A stretch of DNA of 64,000 nt from Candidatus Eremiobacteraceae bacterium. GTDB lineage: Bacteria; Vulcanimicrobiota; Vulcanimicrobiia; Eremiobacterales; Eremiobacteraceae. The stretch covers positions 62,001 through 126,000 of the forward strand of contig DASTCX010000025.1 of the NCBI GenBank assembly GCA_035710745.1, given 5' to 3'. Below the pieces are notes generated by a model that was not told the DNA's origin, did not search any database, and worked only from the letters and a program-made list of their open reading frames with translations. The translations under genes were made by a program, and so were the position numbers. Of this stretch, positions 23,442 through 31,590 are shown one piece after another. The stretch's first letter is position 1, and every line of letters starts with the position of its first letter.

Positions 23442-25508
23442 TCACTTGGCGGCGGCGAGTTCCTTGCGAGCGGCCGCGACGGTCTGCACGACCTTCGGCG
23501 GCGCGAACTCGAAATGGTCGTGGTAGGCCGTGTAATACCCGAGACCTTGCGTCGCCGTGCGCAGCTCTGTGAGATAGCGCTGCATCTCCGCTTGCGGAAC
23601 GAGCGCTTTCACGAAATCCCAACCCGGGCGATCGTCGGTCGCGCCGTAGCTGAGGATCTGACCGCGCCGCCCTGAGACCTGTTGGAGCACCGCACTCGTG
23701 TAGTGGGTCGGTACGAGGATCTCCACGCGCTGGATCGGCTCGAGCAGCGACGGATTGCATTTCGGCAGCCCGTCGCGCATGCCCATCGACGCAGCCATCT
23801 TGAACGCAGCTTCATTCGAGTCGACGCTGTGATACGAGCCGTCGTAGAGCGTGACGCGGACGTCGACGACGGGGAAGCCCGCCACCGCGCCCTTTTCAAG
23901 CGCTTCGCGTACGCCCTTCTCGACGCCGGGGAAGAACTGTTTCGGTACGACGCCGCCGACGACGCGCTCGGCGAACTTGAAGCCCTCGCCGCGAGGCAAT
24001 GGCTCGATCTCGAGATGGACGTCGCCGAACATCCCGTGGCCGCCGGTCTGGTGCTTGTAGCGGCCTTGTTGCTGCGTCTTCGCCGTGATGGTCTCTCTAT
24101 ACGGCACTTGCGGCAGCTGCGAGTCGAGCTTGACGCCGTACTTGCGCGCCATGCGTTCGGCGATGACCGTGAGCTGCATCTCGCCGTGCCCGCGCACGAC
24201 GAGTTCGTCGGTGAAGTCGGCGCGCTCGACGACGAGCGTCGGCTCTTCATCGCGCAGCCGCGCGAGCAGCTGCGACATCTTCGACTCGTCGCTGCGATCG
24301 TGGGGCCGGATCGCGAGGACGAACGGCGGCCGTGGCACGGTCGGGACCGGCATGACCGTCTTGGCGCCGCCGGAGCACAGCGTGTCGCCGGTTTGTGCGC
24401 CCTCGAGCCGGGCGATCGCGATGAGCGATCCCGGCTCGGCCCTCTGCACGGCGGTCTGGGTCTTGCCTTGCAGCGCGTACAGCCCGCCCGGACGCTCTTT
24501 CGTGTCGCCGCGCGACGTGTTGACGAGCTGCGTCTCCGGCGTCAGCGTGCCGGAGAGCACGCGCGCCACCGAAAGCTTGCCGCTTTGCGGGTGCACGAAC
24601 GTCTTACAGATCTGGACGACGACCGGCCCGCTCGGCGACGGCTCGATGATCTTGCCTGCGTTGTCGGCGCGAACCGCGTGCGTGCCGTCGGGGAACTGTC
24701 TGACGATGACGTCGAGCAGTTCAGCGACGCCGAAGCTCTTGACGCCGCTCGCGACGAGCACCGGAACGATGCGATCGGTGCTGACGTCGTCGGTGAGGTC
24801 TTTTCGGACCTCGTCGATTGGCGGCTCGACGCCTTCGAGGATCTCTTCCATGAGATGGTCGTCGAAGTCGGCGAGCGCTTCGAGCAATTCTTCGTGCGAT
24901 TTGTCCGCGATGCCGTCGGGCATGGCGGTCGGCGACGCCTTGCCGCCGTCGGCATACTTGTAGGCTTGCATCGCGACGACGTCGGCGTACCCGGCGAAAC
25001 CGTCGCCCTGACCGATCGGCGCCTGCTCGGCGACGACGTGATTGCCGAAACGCCGGCGCAATTCGGCGTAGGTCGCGGGGAAGTCGGCGCCCGGACGATC
25101 CATACGGTTGATGACGAAGCAGTGCGGCATCTTGACGGACTCGAGATGAGTGACGAGCATCTCGACCTGCGCGATGCGATTCGGGTCTGCTTCAACGACG
25201 ACGATCGCCGCGTCCGCACCGAGCAGCGCGAACTTCGTGTCCTCAAAAAAATCGATCGCCCCCGGGCAATCGATGAGATTGATGTGCGCGCCTTGCGAGG
25301 TCGCGTGAGCGAATCCGGGCGCGACGGACATCTGATGGGAGTGCGCTTCGGGGTCGTGGTCGGTCGTCGCGGTGTTGTCGACGACGGATCCTTTGCGCGT
25401 GACGGCGCCTGACAGCGAGAGCATCGTTTCGACGAGTGTCGTCTTGCCGCTGTGGTGCGGACCGACGATCGCCACGTTCCTGATGCCGGCGGCATCCTGT
25501 GCAGCCAT
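23442..25508 (-). CDS. Elongation factor G-like GTPase (EF-G paralogue)
   Basis: 688 residues with the EF-G domain order. The GTPase domain has P-loop GPHHSGKTTLVE, DCPGAIDF (DxxG) and NRMDRPGADF (NKxD variant with Arg). Later domains show VERADFTDELVVRGHGEMQL and the domain IV region YKHQTGGHGMFGDVHLEIEP. It lacks the str-operon neighbours of fusA, so it is probably the FusA2-type paralogue whose role in translation is unclear. ATG 25508 has an excellent site, GGAGGAGGTG. The open frame further upstream, to 26471, is shadow of queE/queD. Confidence 0.9.
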   Translation of the reverse strand: MAAQDAAGIRNVAIVGPHHSGKTTLVETMLSLSGAVTRKGSVVDNTATTDHDPEAHSHQMSVAPGFAHATSQGAHINLIDCPGAIDFFEDTKFALLGADAAIVVVEADPNRIAQVEMLVTHLESVKMPHCFVINRMDRPGADFPATYAELRRRFGNHVVAEQAPIGQGDGFAGYADVVAMQAYKYADGGKASPTAMPDGIADKSHEELLEALADFDDHLMEEILEGVEPPIDEVRKDLTDDVSTDRIVPVLVASGVKSFGVAELLDVIVRQFPDGTHAVRADNAGKIIEPSPSGPVVVQICKTFVHPQSGKLSVARVLSGTLTPETQLVNTSRGDTKERPGGLYALQGKTQTAVQRAEPGSLIAIARLEGAQTGDTLCSGGAKTVMPVPTVPRPPFVLAIRPHDRSDESKMSQLLARLRDEEPTLVVERADFTDELVVRGHGEMQLTVIAERMARKYGVKLDSQLPQVPYRETITAKTQQQGRYKHQTGGHGMFGDVHLEIEPLPRGEGFKFAERVVGGVVPKQFFPGVEKGVREALEKGAVAGFPVVDVRVTLYDGSYHSVDSNEAAFKMAASMGMRDGLPKCNPSLLEPIQRVEILVPTHYTSAVLQQVSGRRGQILSYGATDDRPGWDFVKALVPQAEMQRYLTELRTATQGLGYYTAYHDHFEFAPPKVVQTVAAARKELAAAK

Positions 25509-25510
25509 AT

Positions 25511-25530
25511 GTGATACACCTCCTCCAAGG
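25511..25530 (-). promoter_or_regulatory. Strong ribosome binding site of the EF-G paralogue
   Basis: On the minus strand TTGGAGGAGGTGTATCACAT precedes the ATG at 25508. The GGAGGAGGTG core is the best Shine-Dalgarno match noticed in the window and decides the start, excluding the longer upstream open frame. Confidence 0.85.
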
Positions 25531-25715
25531 AAGGCGCGGCCGACATCGTGCGGGTGCCGGCCGTCGGAGCGGCCGGCATGTCGAGCAGCCGGCCATTTCG
25601 AGCGATCGCGAGACGCGACCGAAAGGACCCCGGCCTTCGACGCCGATAGCGGGTCGCCTCTCGCACGCGCGGTCCACAGCGGGTGCCTAAACGGACCTTC
25701 GAGAATTTCTGTGCG

Positions 25716-26405
25716 ATGCTCGCCGTCTCGACGCTCGAAGTGAGCGAGACCTTTCCATCGTTGCAGGGCGAGGGCTCGCTGGTCGGCTCTGCGTCGTTCT
25801 TCATCCGGCTGGATGGCTGCCCGCTCCGCTGCACGTGGTGCGACACGCCGTATGCGCTCGCCGGCGATGCAGGACGCACGATGTCGATCGACGATCTCGC
25901 TTCTCTCGCGAGCGGTTATCGGCGCGTCGTCATCACCGGCGGCGAACCTCTCGCGCAGGACATCGGGCCGCTCGTCGATCGCCTCACGCCGCGCCACCAC
26001 GTGACGGTCGAGACGAGCGGCGCTATGTTCGCCGATCTGCCGAAGGTGTCGCTGTTCTCGCTCAGCCCGAAGGTCGGAAGCTCGGGCTACAAGCCCAAGA
26101 TCGAAGTGCTCCGCAAGTATTGCGCGAGCGCGCCGGGGCGGATGCATGTGAAGTTCGTCATCGCGGACGGCCGCGATCTCGACGAGGCGTTCGACTGCCT
26201 CGCCGCGATCGAGAACGAGTTGCCCGCGGCGACGCCTGTGATCTTGCAGCCCGAGAGCGGCTCGGCCGGACGAGGCGAGGACTATAGCGCGGCGCTGCGT
26301 CGGATCGCGGACCGCGTCATCGGAGAGGAACGCTGGCGCCGCTTCGACGTGCGCGTGCTGCCGCAGCTCCACTACTTGATGTGGGGCGGAGAGCCGGGCC
26401 GTTGA
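25716..26405 (+). CDS. queE: 7-carboxy-7-deazaguanine synthase
   Basis: About 229 residues, a short radical-SAM enzyme. The iron-sulfur motif is CPLRCTWC with Cys35, Cys39 and Cys42, preceded by FPSLQGEGSLVG, which is diagnostic for QueE. Later VVITGGEPLAQD and VTVETSGAMF belong to the SAM barrel. It converts the QueD product carboxytetrahydropterin into carboxydeazaguanine, the base of queuosine and deazaguanine DNA modifications. queD overlaps its stop. The start is uncertain: ATG 25716 is four residues before the conserved STLEVSE strand; GTG 25683 is possible. No queC or queF in the window. Confidence 0.88.
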   Translation: MLAVSTLEVSETFPSLQGEGSLVGSASFFIRLDGCPLRCTWCDTPYALAGDAGRTMSIDDLASLASGYRRVVITGGEPLAQDIGPLVDRLTPRHHVTVETSGAMFADLPKVSLFSLSPKVGSSGYKPKIEVLRKYCASAPGRMHVKFVIADGRDLDEAFDCLAAIENELPAATPVILQPESGSAGRGEDYSAALRRIADRVIGEERWRRFDVRVLPQLHYLMWGGEPGR

Positions 26406-26770
26406 TCTCGATCTCCTATGCGTGCCACTTCGACGCCGCGCATCAGCTCGACGTGCCGTACGAATCGCCATGCAATCGCCGGCACGGTCATCGCTATACG
26501 GTTCGTATCGTCGCGTCAGCCGAGGAGCTGCTCCACGGCATGGTCGTCGACTTCAACCTGCTGAAAGCGGTCGTCGACGAATTCGATCATCGCGATCTGA
26601 ACGAGCTGGCGGACTTCAAAGAGACCGGCCTTCAGACGACCGCGGAGAACATCTGCATCGTGCTCGTCCGCAAGTTGCAGGCGGTCGTCGGCACGCGCGT
26701 GAGCATCGATGAGGTGATCGTGCGAGAGACGCCGCGCTCTGCTGCGAAGTGGCGCAAAACTCCGCGCTAG
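26402..26770 (+). CDS. queD: 6-carboxytetrahydropterin synthase
   Basis: 122 residues of the PTPS/QueD fold. The zinc histidines are visible in FDAAHQL (His14) and RRHGHRY (His28, His30), with catalytic Cys24 in SPCNRR, then VVDFNLLK, FDHRDLNEL and the purine-binding Glu in IVRETPRSAAKW. It turns dihydroneopterin triphosphate into carboxytetrahydropterin, the substrate of QueE. The likely start is TTG 26402, which overlaps the queE stop and gives the usual MISIS-like beginning; the ATG at 26381 lies within queE. Translational coupling is therefore expected. Confidence 0.9.
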   Translation: MISISYACHFDAAHQLDVPYESPCNRRHGHRYTVRIVASAEELLHGMVVDFNLLKAVVDEFDHRDLNELADFKETGLQTTAENICIVLVRKLQAVVGTRVSIDEVIVRETPRSAAKWRKTPR

Positions 26771-26779
26771 AAAAGGGAA

Positions 26780-26852
26780 CGGTCGAGATCTATCTCGACC
26801 GCCGCGGTCTTGCTAAACGCTGATATGGGAGCGGTCGAGATTTATCTCGACC
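26780..26852. repeat. Two family A palindromes
   Basis: Copies at 26780-26801 and 26832-26852, both the AGA/TCT inner-stem version (loops TCTA and TTTA), 52 bases apart. They separate the converging queD and rpoZ genes. Confidence 0.92.
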
Positions 26853-26855
26853 GAC

Positions 26856-27098
26856 CTAACCTCGCCGGCCGTTCCCTTGCGGTGTGGTGTCCATTTCGAT
26901 ATCGAGCTTGCCGGTACGGATCTCGGAGAACGCAGTCGTCACGGCCTTCTCGGGATTCGCTCCTTCGACGAGCGGTTCGATGCCGTTGACCAGCTGCTGC
27001 GCACGCACGCGCGCGACGTTGACGAGCAGGTACTTGTTGCCGATCTCCTCGAGAAGGCGATCGATATTGCCGAACGACGGCGATGCGGCGTCTTTCAT
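26856..27098 (-). CDS. rpoZ: RNA polymerase omega subunit
   Basis: 80 residues with the omega core IDRLLEEIGNKYLLVNVARVRAQQLVNG, followed by KAVTTAFSEIRTGKLDI. Omega binds and stabilises the beta' subunit of RNA polymerase. ATG 27098 is the family start; the reading frame continuing to 27878 is not coding. It stands alone here, without the gmk gene that often precedes it. A TATAAT element at 27150-27155 on the same strand gives a short leader. Confidence 0.88.
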   Translation of the reverse strand: MKDAASPSFGNIDRLLEEIGNKYLLVNVARVRAQQLVNGIEPLVEGANPEKAVTTAFSEIRTGKLDIEMDTTPQGNGRRG

Positions 27099-27149
27099 GG
27101 GCCTCACTTGCGGGACATCAGAAAAGCGCACGAGGGCGCTCAAGTTCTG

Positions 27150-27155
27150 ATTATA
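27150..27155 (-). promoter_or_regulatory. rpoZ: Probable -10 element of rpoZ
   Basis: Perfect TATAAT on the minus strand, about 52 bases before the rpoZ start. The -35 region at a 17-base spacing (TGTTCT) is a poor match, so the assignment rests on the -10 alone. Confidence 0.5.
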
Positions 27156-27181
27156 CCATAGCGCGCCCCGCGAGAACAGCC

Positions 27182-27745
27182 TTATATGGCTGTCTTGATG
27201 CCGAAATAGAAACCTGTGAGCGCGGAACGCGTGCCGAGGATGTACTTGGCTTCGACCGACGTTCCCGAGCCGGCGCCAATATCGAGGTACGTGTCGCCGA
27301 CGAGCCCATTGCTGGCCTGACCGCCTTGTAGACTGTGCGACACGAAATCGTAGCCGAGCCCGCCGCCGAAGCGCACGGGTCCGAGGCCGGCGCCGCTGCC
27401 TTCGATGAAGACGGGGATCTGCGTGATGGTCTCGTCCGCCGAGAACGGGCCGATCGGCGACAGATACGTCCCCGTTTGTTTCTGCTGCAGCGCCATCGCG
27501 GTTATCTGGTAGCCGCCCGGGATCACGCCTTGACCGAACGATACTTCGAAGCTGATATCGCCATGCTGGTTTATCGACGTGCCGGGGAACGGCTCGAAAC
27601 CTTCGAGGCTCGATGACGGCGAGGACGGCACGAAGTCGCCGATGCCGATGGTGAAGGCAGACTTCGTGTCGGCGAGCGCGACGGCCGGCATCAGCAGCGC
27701 GGCGGCGAGCGCGACGACTGCTGACCGGAACGATCGGTGGATCAT
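27182..27745 (-). CDS. Secreted, probably beta-barrel hypothetical protein
   Basis: 187 residues with a signal peptide (MIHRSFRSAVVALAAALLMP, cleavage near ALA-DTKS). The mature part alternates polar and hydrophobic residues in glycine-rich strands (VRFGGGLGYDFVSHSL, GDTYLDIGAGSGTSVEAKYI) and ends in a strand-like GFYFGIKTAI. This is compatible with a small outer-membrane barrel, but the family is not recognised. GGAGGAG lies about 11 bases before ATG 27745. Divergent from the exported protein gene at 27893. Confidence 0.7.
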   Translation of the reverse strand: MIHRSFRSAVVALAAALLMPAVALADTKSAFTIGIGDFVPSSPSSSLEGFEPFPGTSINQHGDISFEVSFGQGVIPGGYQITAMALQQKQTGTYLSPIGPFSADETITQIPVFIEGSGAGLGPVRFGGGLGYDFVSHSLQGGQASNGLVGDTYLDIGAGSGTSVEAKYILGTRSALTGFYFGIKTAI

Positions 27746-27892
27746 AGTGTGAATTCTCCTCCGGTGACGTGATAGTCGTGGTCGTGACGAGTCGGGAACG
27801 AAGATGGGGCGGCCCTTGGTTCCCAGCTGATAGGTCGAGTATGTGACGTCGCACTCGCGCTCCTTTCGCGAAAGGCACGTGGGAAGGGCTGC

Positions 27893-28411
27893 ATGAAAGC
27901 GCTAGTCATGATATTTTCTTCCATCATCTCGATCGTCTCCGTCGCCGGCGCGCTCGTGACTTCGGCGCTCGCCGTACCATCGCAAACCATACCCGTTCCT
28001 GCTTCCGCCACTGCGACGCGCGTCGCCATCGATAGCATCCAGGACGCGCCTGTCGGACAAGAAGTCGAAGTCGTCGGGTACTTCTCCCACAAGTCCGACG
28101 AGATAGACGGTGACCTGCAGGTGTGGCTCATCGATCACAGAGGGAATTTCGTCGTCGTCGAAGCCCCCAAGCGTTTTCGCGACATGAAGTACTTCATCCG
28201 CGGCATGCGTCTGCATCGTGGCGAGCTCGTTATCGCGCGCGGCGTCATGACGCGCCAGCACGATAAGCCGACGACCGAATATCGCAACGGCTGGATGGAG
28301 ATCCAGCCGGTCGACTACATCGCTCGATATGAAGGGCCCAAACCCTCCGATCTGCACTACGTGCGCGTCGCGCACCACCTGTTCGGCCGCGTGACGACCA
28401 CGCAAGAATAG
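27893..28411 (+). CDS. Exported hypothetical protein, OB-fold-like
   Basis: 172 residues. An N-terminal hydrophobic stretch (LVMIFSSIISIVSVAGALVT) acts as signal peptide. The mature part (VAIDSIQDAPVGQEVEVVGY, then LQVWLIDHRGNFVVVEAP, GELVIARGVMTRQ) has the strand pattern of a small OB-like domain, as in some nucleic-acid- or ligand-binding periplasmic proteins. No catalytic residues recognised. The gene ends 12 bases before a family A palindrome and 60 bases before a hairpin terminator. Confidence 0.65.
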   Translation: MKALVMIFSSIISIVSVAGALVTSALAVPSQTIPVPASATATRVAIDSIQDAPVGQEVEVVGYFSHKSDEIDGDLQVWLIDHRGNFVVVEAPKRFRDMKYFIRGMRLHRGELVIARGVMTRQHDKPTTEYRNGWMEIQPVDYIARYEGPKPSDLHYVRVAHHLFGRVTTTQE

Positions 28412-28423
28412 GGTTAGTTTGTA

Positions 28424-28447
28424 GCGGTCGAGCTAAAGCTCGACCGC
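28424..28447. repeat. Family A palindrome, AGC/GCT version
   Basis: GCGGTCGAGC-TAAA-GCTCGACCGC, a perfect 10-bp stem with a 4-base loop, between converging genes. Confidence 0.93.
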
Positions 28448-28471
28448 TGACGATCTTGCCATCGGCGAAAT

Positions 28472-28506
28472 GAAACGACCGGCCGAGTGATTCGGCCGGC
28501 CGTTTC
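28472..28506. terminator. Bidirectional hairpin terminator
   Basis: Long stem GAAACG-A-CCGGCCGA / TCGGCCGG-C-CGTTTC with a short loop GTGAT and one internal mismatch, placed between the exported-protein gene and the converging STAS gene. T-tracts are poor on both sides (GTTCC; ATTTC). Confidence 0.65.
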
Positions 28507-28529
28507 GTTCCTCGCGCCTTGAGGATCTT

Positions 28530-28901
28530 TTACGCCGCTTGCTCCGGATCGATGAAGCGGAGCGCGTCTGCGCCGCGGCCGTAGACCGGGATCTTCTCCT
28601 TCGAGAGCGCGCCCGCGAGCGAGGAGTCGGGCGCGACGGCGATGACGCGCAGGGCTGGATGACGGGCGACCGCCTGTCGCACGGCCGCCGCGAGTGACGC
28701 GACGCCGCGATCGTCCGCTGCCGTGACGTCACCGAGATCGATCACCATGCGCGCGACCGCGTCGTGGTCAGCCGCTTTCGCGAGCGCCGTTCGAACGGCC
28801 GGCGCGCCGGCGAAGTCGAGTTCGCCTTCAATCTTCAGCAGCGCCAGGCCGGCGGAGATGGGAATGTCGTGGAGTATCATGTCCAGGAAACGTGGCGCCA
28901 T
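28530..28901 (-). CDS. STAS-like domain protein
   Basis: About 123 residues. The strand-helix pattern PISAGLALLKIEGELDFAGA, then RMVIDLGDVTAADDRGVASLAAAVRQA is that of STAS domains, but the usual Ser/Thr phospho-site after the Asp is replaced by Ala-Asp-Asp (VTAADDRG), so it may not be switched by phosphorylation. No partner kinase or sigma gene nearby. ATG 28901 has GAAGACG just upstream; ATG 28880 is an alternative. Its 3' end faces the terminator at 28472. Confidence 0.65.
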   Translation of the reverse strand: MAPRFLDMILHDIPISAGLALLKIEGELDFAGAPAVRTALAKAADHDAVARMVIDLGDVTAADDRGVASLAAAVRQAVARHPALRVIAVAPDSSLAGALSKEKIPVYGRGADALRFIDPEQAA

Positions 28902-29025
28902 CGTCTTCAGTTCGTTCCGTTGCGCGGTTTTGTGAGGCCTTCATCACAACCTCATCGCGCGTCACAGCTCCGTCACAGGCTATCGCGGCGAGGCCCCATT
29001 CAGGGAGGCGCTGAATCACGGCGCG

Positions 29026-29205
29026 ATGGACGTCGTATGCATCATCGGCGAGCGGCTGTACCACGCGTCGGGCAGCCCTTGTCATCAAGCGCTCGTCGAA
29101 TCGGGTGGCGCAATCCTCGCGCTCACCGAAGCGCAAGCGCACGAAGTCGGCATGGAACCTTGCGGCGTCTGCTTGAAACCGAACGAAGAAAATCGCTCTA
29201 ACTAG
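29026..29205 (+). CDS. Small cysteine-rich hypothetical protein
   Basis: 59 residues: begins MDVVCIIGERLYHASGSPCH and later contains CGVC (EPCGVCLKP). Four cysteines and two histidines could bind a metal ion. It reads as a real protein: helix ILALTEAQAHEVG, balanced composition. There is no clear ribosome site (AGGGAGG is about 17 bases upstream, with a stop between) and no recognised family. It overlaps the 3' end of the converging thioesterase by 4 bases. Confidence 0.5.
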   Translation: MDVVCIIGERLYHASGSPCHQALVESGGAILALTEAQAHEVGMEPCGVCLKPNEENRSN

Positions 29206-29612
29206 CCCGCGAACGGCGCGAGGGCTTTGCGGAGTTCTTCTGGGACCGGTTTCGGCTTGAACGATTTCCTGTCGACGCAGACGAGGACGATGCTGCAGTC
29301 GGCGACACGTTCGCCCGCATCGTCGTCGAACGTGAACTCGAGCGCTATCGAGCTCGTGCCGATGCGCCCGACACGCGCGTTGACGGTGAGCTGCTCGTCG
29401 AGAACTGCCGGCTTGCGGAATTCCATCTTGTAGCTCGCCCGCGGCAGCCAGCAGTCGAAACGCTCGAAGACCTTGCCGTACGGGATGCCGGCTGCGCGGA
29501 AAAGCTCGGTCTCCGCGATCTCGATGAAGCGCACGTAAGCGCCGTAGCAGATGACGCCCGCGGCGTCGACGTCGCCCCAACGGACGTATTCGCGGATCGA
29601 AAAAGGCGTCAC
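29202..29612 (-). CDS. Hotdog-fold acyl-CoA thioesterase, YbgC/4HBT type
   Basis: 136 residues. The catalytic motif VRWGDVDAAGVICYGAYVRF carries the Asp of 4-hydroxybenzoyl-CoA thioesterases, followed by the long helix FIEIAETELFRAAGIPYGKV. Such enzymes hydrolyse acyl-CoAs in the cytoplasm; the chain specificity is unknown. GTG 29612 overlaps the stop of the upstream thioesterase gene (GTGA), so the two are probably cotranslated; the longer frame to 29654 lies within that neighbour. Confidence 0.85.
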   Translation of the reverse strand: MTPFSIREYVRWGDVDAAGVICYGAYVRFIEIAETELFRAAGIPYGKVFERFDCWLPRASYKMEFRKPAVLDEQLTVNARVGRIGTSSIALEFTFDDDAGERVADCSIVLVCVDRKSFKPKPVPEELRKALAPFAG

Positions 29613-30049
29613 GTCTTCGCCCGCGGATCGACGATCATGAACGTCGACATGCAAAGCGCGATGAGCTTGCCGGATTCATTTTCTACTTTTGCGCGCCCGC
29701 GCACGAGCGTCTGCCCTGCGTGCTCGATGACTGCGGTCGCCGTTGCGATACCCGACGTCAGCGGCCGGACGTATTGAACGGTCAGCTCGGTCGTGACGAA
29801 GTCGCGCCCTTCGGTCACGATCGACGCGACGGCGAACGCGAGCGACGCGTCCGCGTACGCGACGACGATGCCACCCTGGACGGCGCCTTGGTATTGCGTC
29901 AGCTCCGGCCGGAACGGGAAGCGCAGGATCGCTTGTCCGCGCTCGAGCGCCACGACCTCGAGGTCGAAGTGCTCGGCGAACGGATTGCGCGTGAGAATCG
30001 CCCGATATCGCTCGGGAACATTCGCGGGGTCGATCCCTCGGACCGGCAA
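29609..30049 (-). CDS. Hotdog-fold thioesterase, PaaI type
   Basis: 146 residues. PaaI-like marks: NPFAEHFDLEVVALERGQAI, YQGAVQGGIVVAYADASLAF (Gly-rich turn and Asp), then ELTVQYVRPLTSG. These tetrameric thioesterases clear acyl- or aryl-CoA. It differs from the YbgC-type enzyme that it overlaps, so two unlike thioesterases are made from one message. The start appears to be TTG 30049, 7 bases after the DUF5069 stop; no ATG is available in frame. Confidence 0.82.
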   Translation of the reverse strand: MPVRGIDPANVPERYRAILTRNPFAEHFDLEVVALERGQAILRFPFRPELTQYQGAVQGGIVVAYADASLAFAVASIVTEGRDFVTTELTVQYVRPLTSGIATATAVIEHAGQTLVRGRAKVENESGKLIALCMSTFMIVDPRAKT

Positions 30050-30056
30050 CTGGCGG

Positions 30057-30509
30057 CTAGCCTGCCACCGCGGCGAGTCGTCCTTCTTCTACGTCGAGGA
30101 GATCGGTCCACGTGGTGATGTCCGCCCTGCCGGGGGCGAGGACCTCACGCTGTCGTTCGAACCGCGCCTTGCTCTCGGCGGATTTCGGCGCCCAGTTCTC
30201 GATCGAGTCGTTGTGCCCGTCGAGCGCTTCGCCCTCGGGGATCGCGTTGCGACCGCGCAGCCAGGCGACGACGGCGATGTCGTCCGGCGAGCGCGAGACC
30301 ACTTCGAGGAACTCGTCGCTCGCGATGCCGAGCGTCGCGAAGAGCTGACGGTCCATCGGGCAATCGTACACGTATTCGCCAAGCGTGCCTGCGAGCTGTG
30401 CGCGGGCTTTGTCGATCGTGCGCGCCAGCATGCTCACGCCGGCGAGACGTTCGCGCGGTCCACGTGGATATGAGTTCGTAAGGTCGATGATCGGAGCTGT
30501 GAGATTCAT
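30057..30509 (-). CDS. DUF5069-domain protein
   Basis: 150 residues starting MNLTAPIIDLTNSYPRGPRE and continuing RLAGVSMLARTIDKARAQLA, the hallmark of DUF5069, a cytoplasmic family of unknown function. A later stretch (ATLGIASDEFLEVVSRSPDD) and WLRGRNAIPEGEAL also fit. ATG 30509 agrees with the family start. First gene of a three-gene set with two thioesterases, so a role in acyl-CoA metabolism is possible but unproven. Confidence 0.8.
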   Translation of the reverse strand: MNLTAPIIDLTNSYPRGPRERLAGVSMLARTIDKARAQLAGTLGEYVYDCPMDRQLFATLGIASDEFLEVVSRSPDDIAVVAWLRGRNAIPEGEALDGHNDSIENWAPKSAESKARFERQREVLAPGRADITTWTDLLDVEEGRLAAVAG

Positions 30510-30549
30510 TTCAGTAGGAAAGTTCTTCTTGCCGGGTAACTCCACCCGC

Positions 30550-30753
30550 GTGATTTCGGACGCGCCGCGGGCACATCGATGCCCGAAGTGCCAATCGCCC
30601 GGTCTCAACCGGACCGAGTTCCGATACCCGGTGCTCGGCTACAGCGATTTCGAGCTCGCCTGCATTTGCTGCGGGCTTTCTCTCTGGCAGCGTCCCGATG
30701 AGTCACCTCGCCAGACGTATTTCCGCTGGCTCATGGACCGCATCGCGTTCTAA
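30550..30753 (+). CDS. Small zinc-ribbon-like protein
   Basis: About 67 residues. HRCPKCQSPGLNRTEFRYP then ACICCGLSLWQRP gives two CxxC knuckles about 25 residues apart, a probable zinc site. The C-terminus is SPRQTYFRWLMDRIAF. GTG 30550 is the last in-frame start before the first knuckle and lies 40 bases from the divergent DUF5069 gene; upstream in-frame sequence overlaps that gene and looks non-coding. Function unknown. Confidence 0.55.
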   Translation: MISDAPRAHRCPKCQSPGLNRTEFRYPVLGYSDFELACICCGLSLWQRPDESPRQTYFRWLMDRIAF

Positions 30754-30777
30754 AGCAGCGTCCGCCGCACGCCGGTC

Positions 30778-31590
30778 CTACGACCCCGTTCCCTGATATC
30801 GGTTGAGTCCTATGCGCCAGAACGTCAGCGATCCGGCGGCCCATATCGCTGCGACGAGCGGCGCCATCCAACCGAGCGCCGGATTGAACTGCGCGGCGTC
30901 GGCCGTCTTGTGCAGCAGCACGGTCGCCGGGAAATAGTTCATGAATGCGAACGGAAAGACGTAGCCGAGTATGATGCGCACCGCGCGATTGTACATCGAC
31001 AGCGGAAAGCGTGTGAAATCGTTTTCGAGCGACATGACGACCCAGCGCAGCGCGTCGAGCCGGATGACCCAGAACGAGAGCGTCGCGACGACCAGCTGGA
31101 CGGCGCCGTCGATGACGGCGGCCGAAAGTATCGTCATCACGATGAGGAATGCGACGACCGCCGTCCATTGCAGGTGGACGAGCGCCGCGGCGATCCCGAA
31201 GACGATGATCGAGACGAAGAAATCGTCGGGAAAATTCTGGCCGGGCTGCGCGATGATCTGGAACAGCGAATCGAGCGGTCGCACGAGCATCCGGTCGAAC
31301 CGGCCTTCTTGCACGGCTTCGGGCACGTCGCCGACCATGAAGAAGAGCGAGTTGTTCAGCGTGTGGCCGACCATCCACAACGCGTAGAGGAAAAAGACGT
31401 CGGTCCGCGCCCAACCGTTGAGCGACGGGAACTTGGTGAGGATGACCCATATCGCGGTAAGCGCGACACCGTGGTAGACGATCGTGAACACGAACCAGAT
31501 GAAGAAATTCGCCTTGTACTCCATGAGCGTCAGCACGTTGAGGCGCCACACCTCTTTGTATGCATCCCAGTAGCGCGCCGCGCTAACCAC
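30778..31590 (-). CDS. ABC-2 type exporter permease (DUF990 family)
   Basis: 270 residues with about six membrane helices. Family marks of the ABC2_membrane_6/DUF990 group: YWDAYKEVWRLNVLTLMEYK at the N-terminus, DVPEAVQEGRFDRMLVRPL (the conserved GxxDxxLxxP loop) and VFPFAFMNYFPATVLL near the C-terminus. It pairs with the next permease and the ATPase to form an exporter; the cargo is unknown. It overlaps the second permease by 8 bases and is the last gene of the operon. Confidence 0.88.
   Translation of the reverse strand: MVSAARYWDAYKEVWRLNVLTLMEYKANFFIWFVFTIVYHGVALTAIWVILTKFPSLNGWARTDVFFLYALWMVGHTLNNSLFFMVGDVPEAVQEGRFDRMLVRPLDSLFQIIAQPGQNFPDDFFVSIIVFGIAAALVHLQWTAVVAFLIVMTILSAAVIDGAVQLVVATLSFWVIRLDALRWVVMSLENDFTRFPLSMYNRAVRIILGYVFPFAFMNYFPATVLLHKTADAAQFNPALGWMAPLVAAIWAAGSLTFWRIGLNRYQGTGS

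Noticed and set aside
25509-26471. N-terminal extension of the EF-G-like frame
   Set aside because: It is antisense to queE and queD, has shadow composition, and the real start has a near-perfect ribosome site.
28902-29025. Regulatory RNA in the gap upstream of the small cysteine-rich gene
   Set aside because: Only short GTCACAG-like repeats are visible and no terminator or convincing promoter was found.
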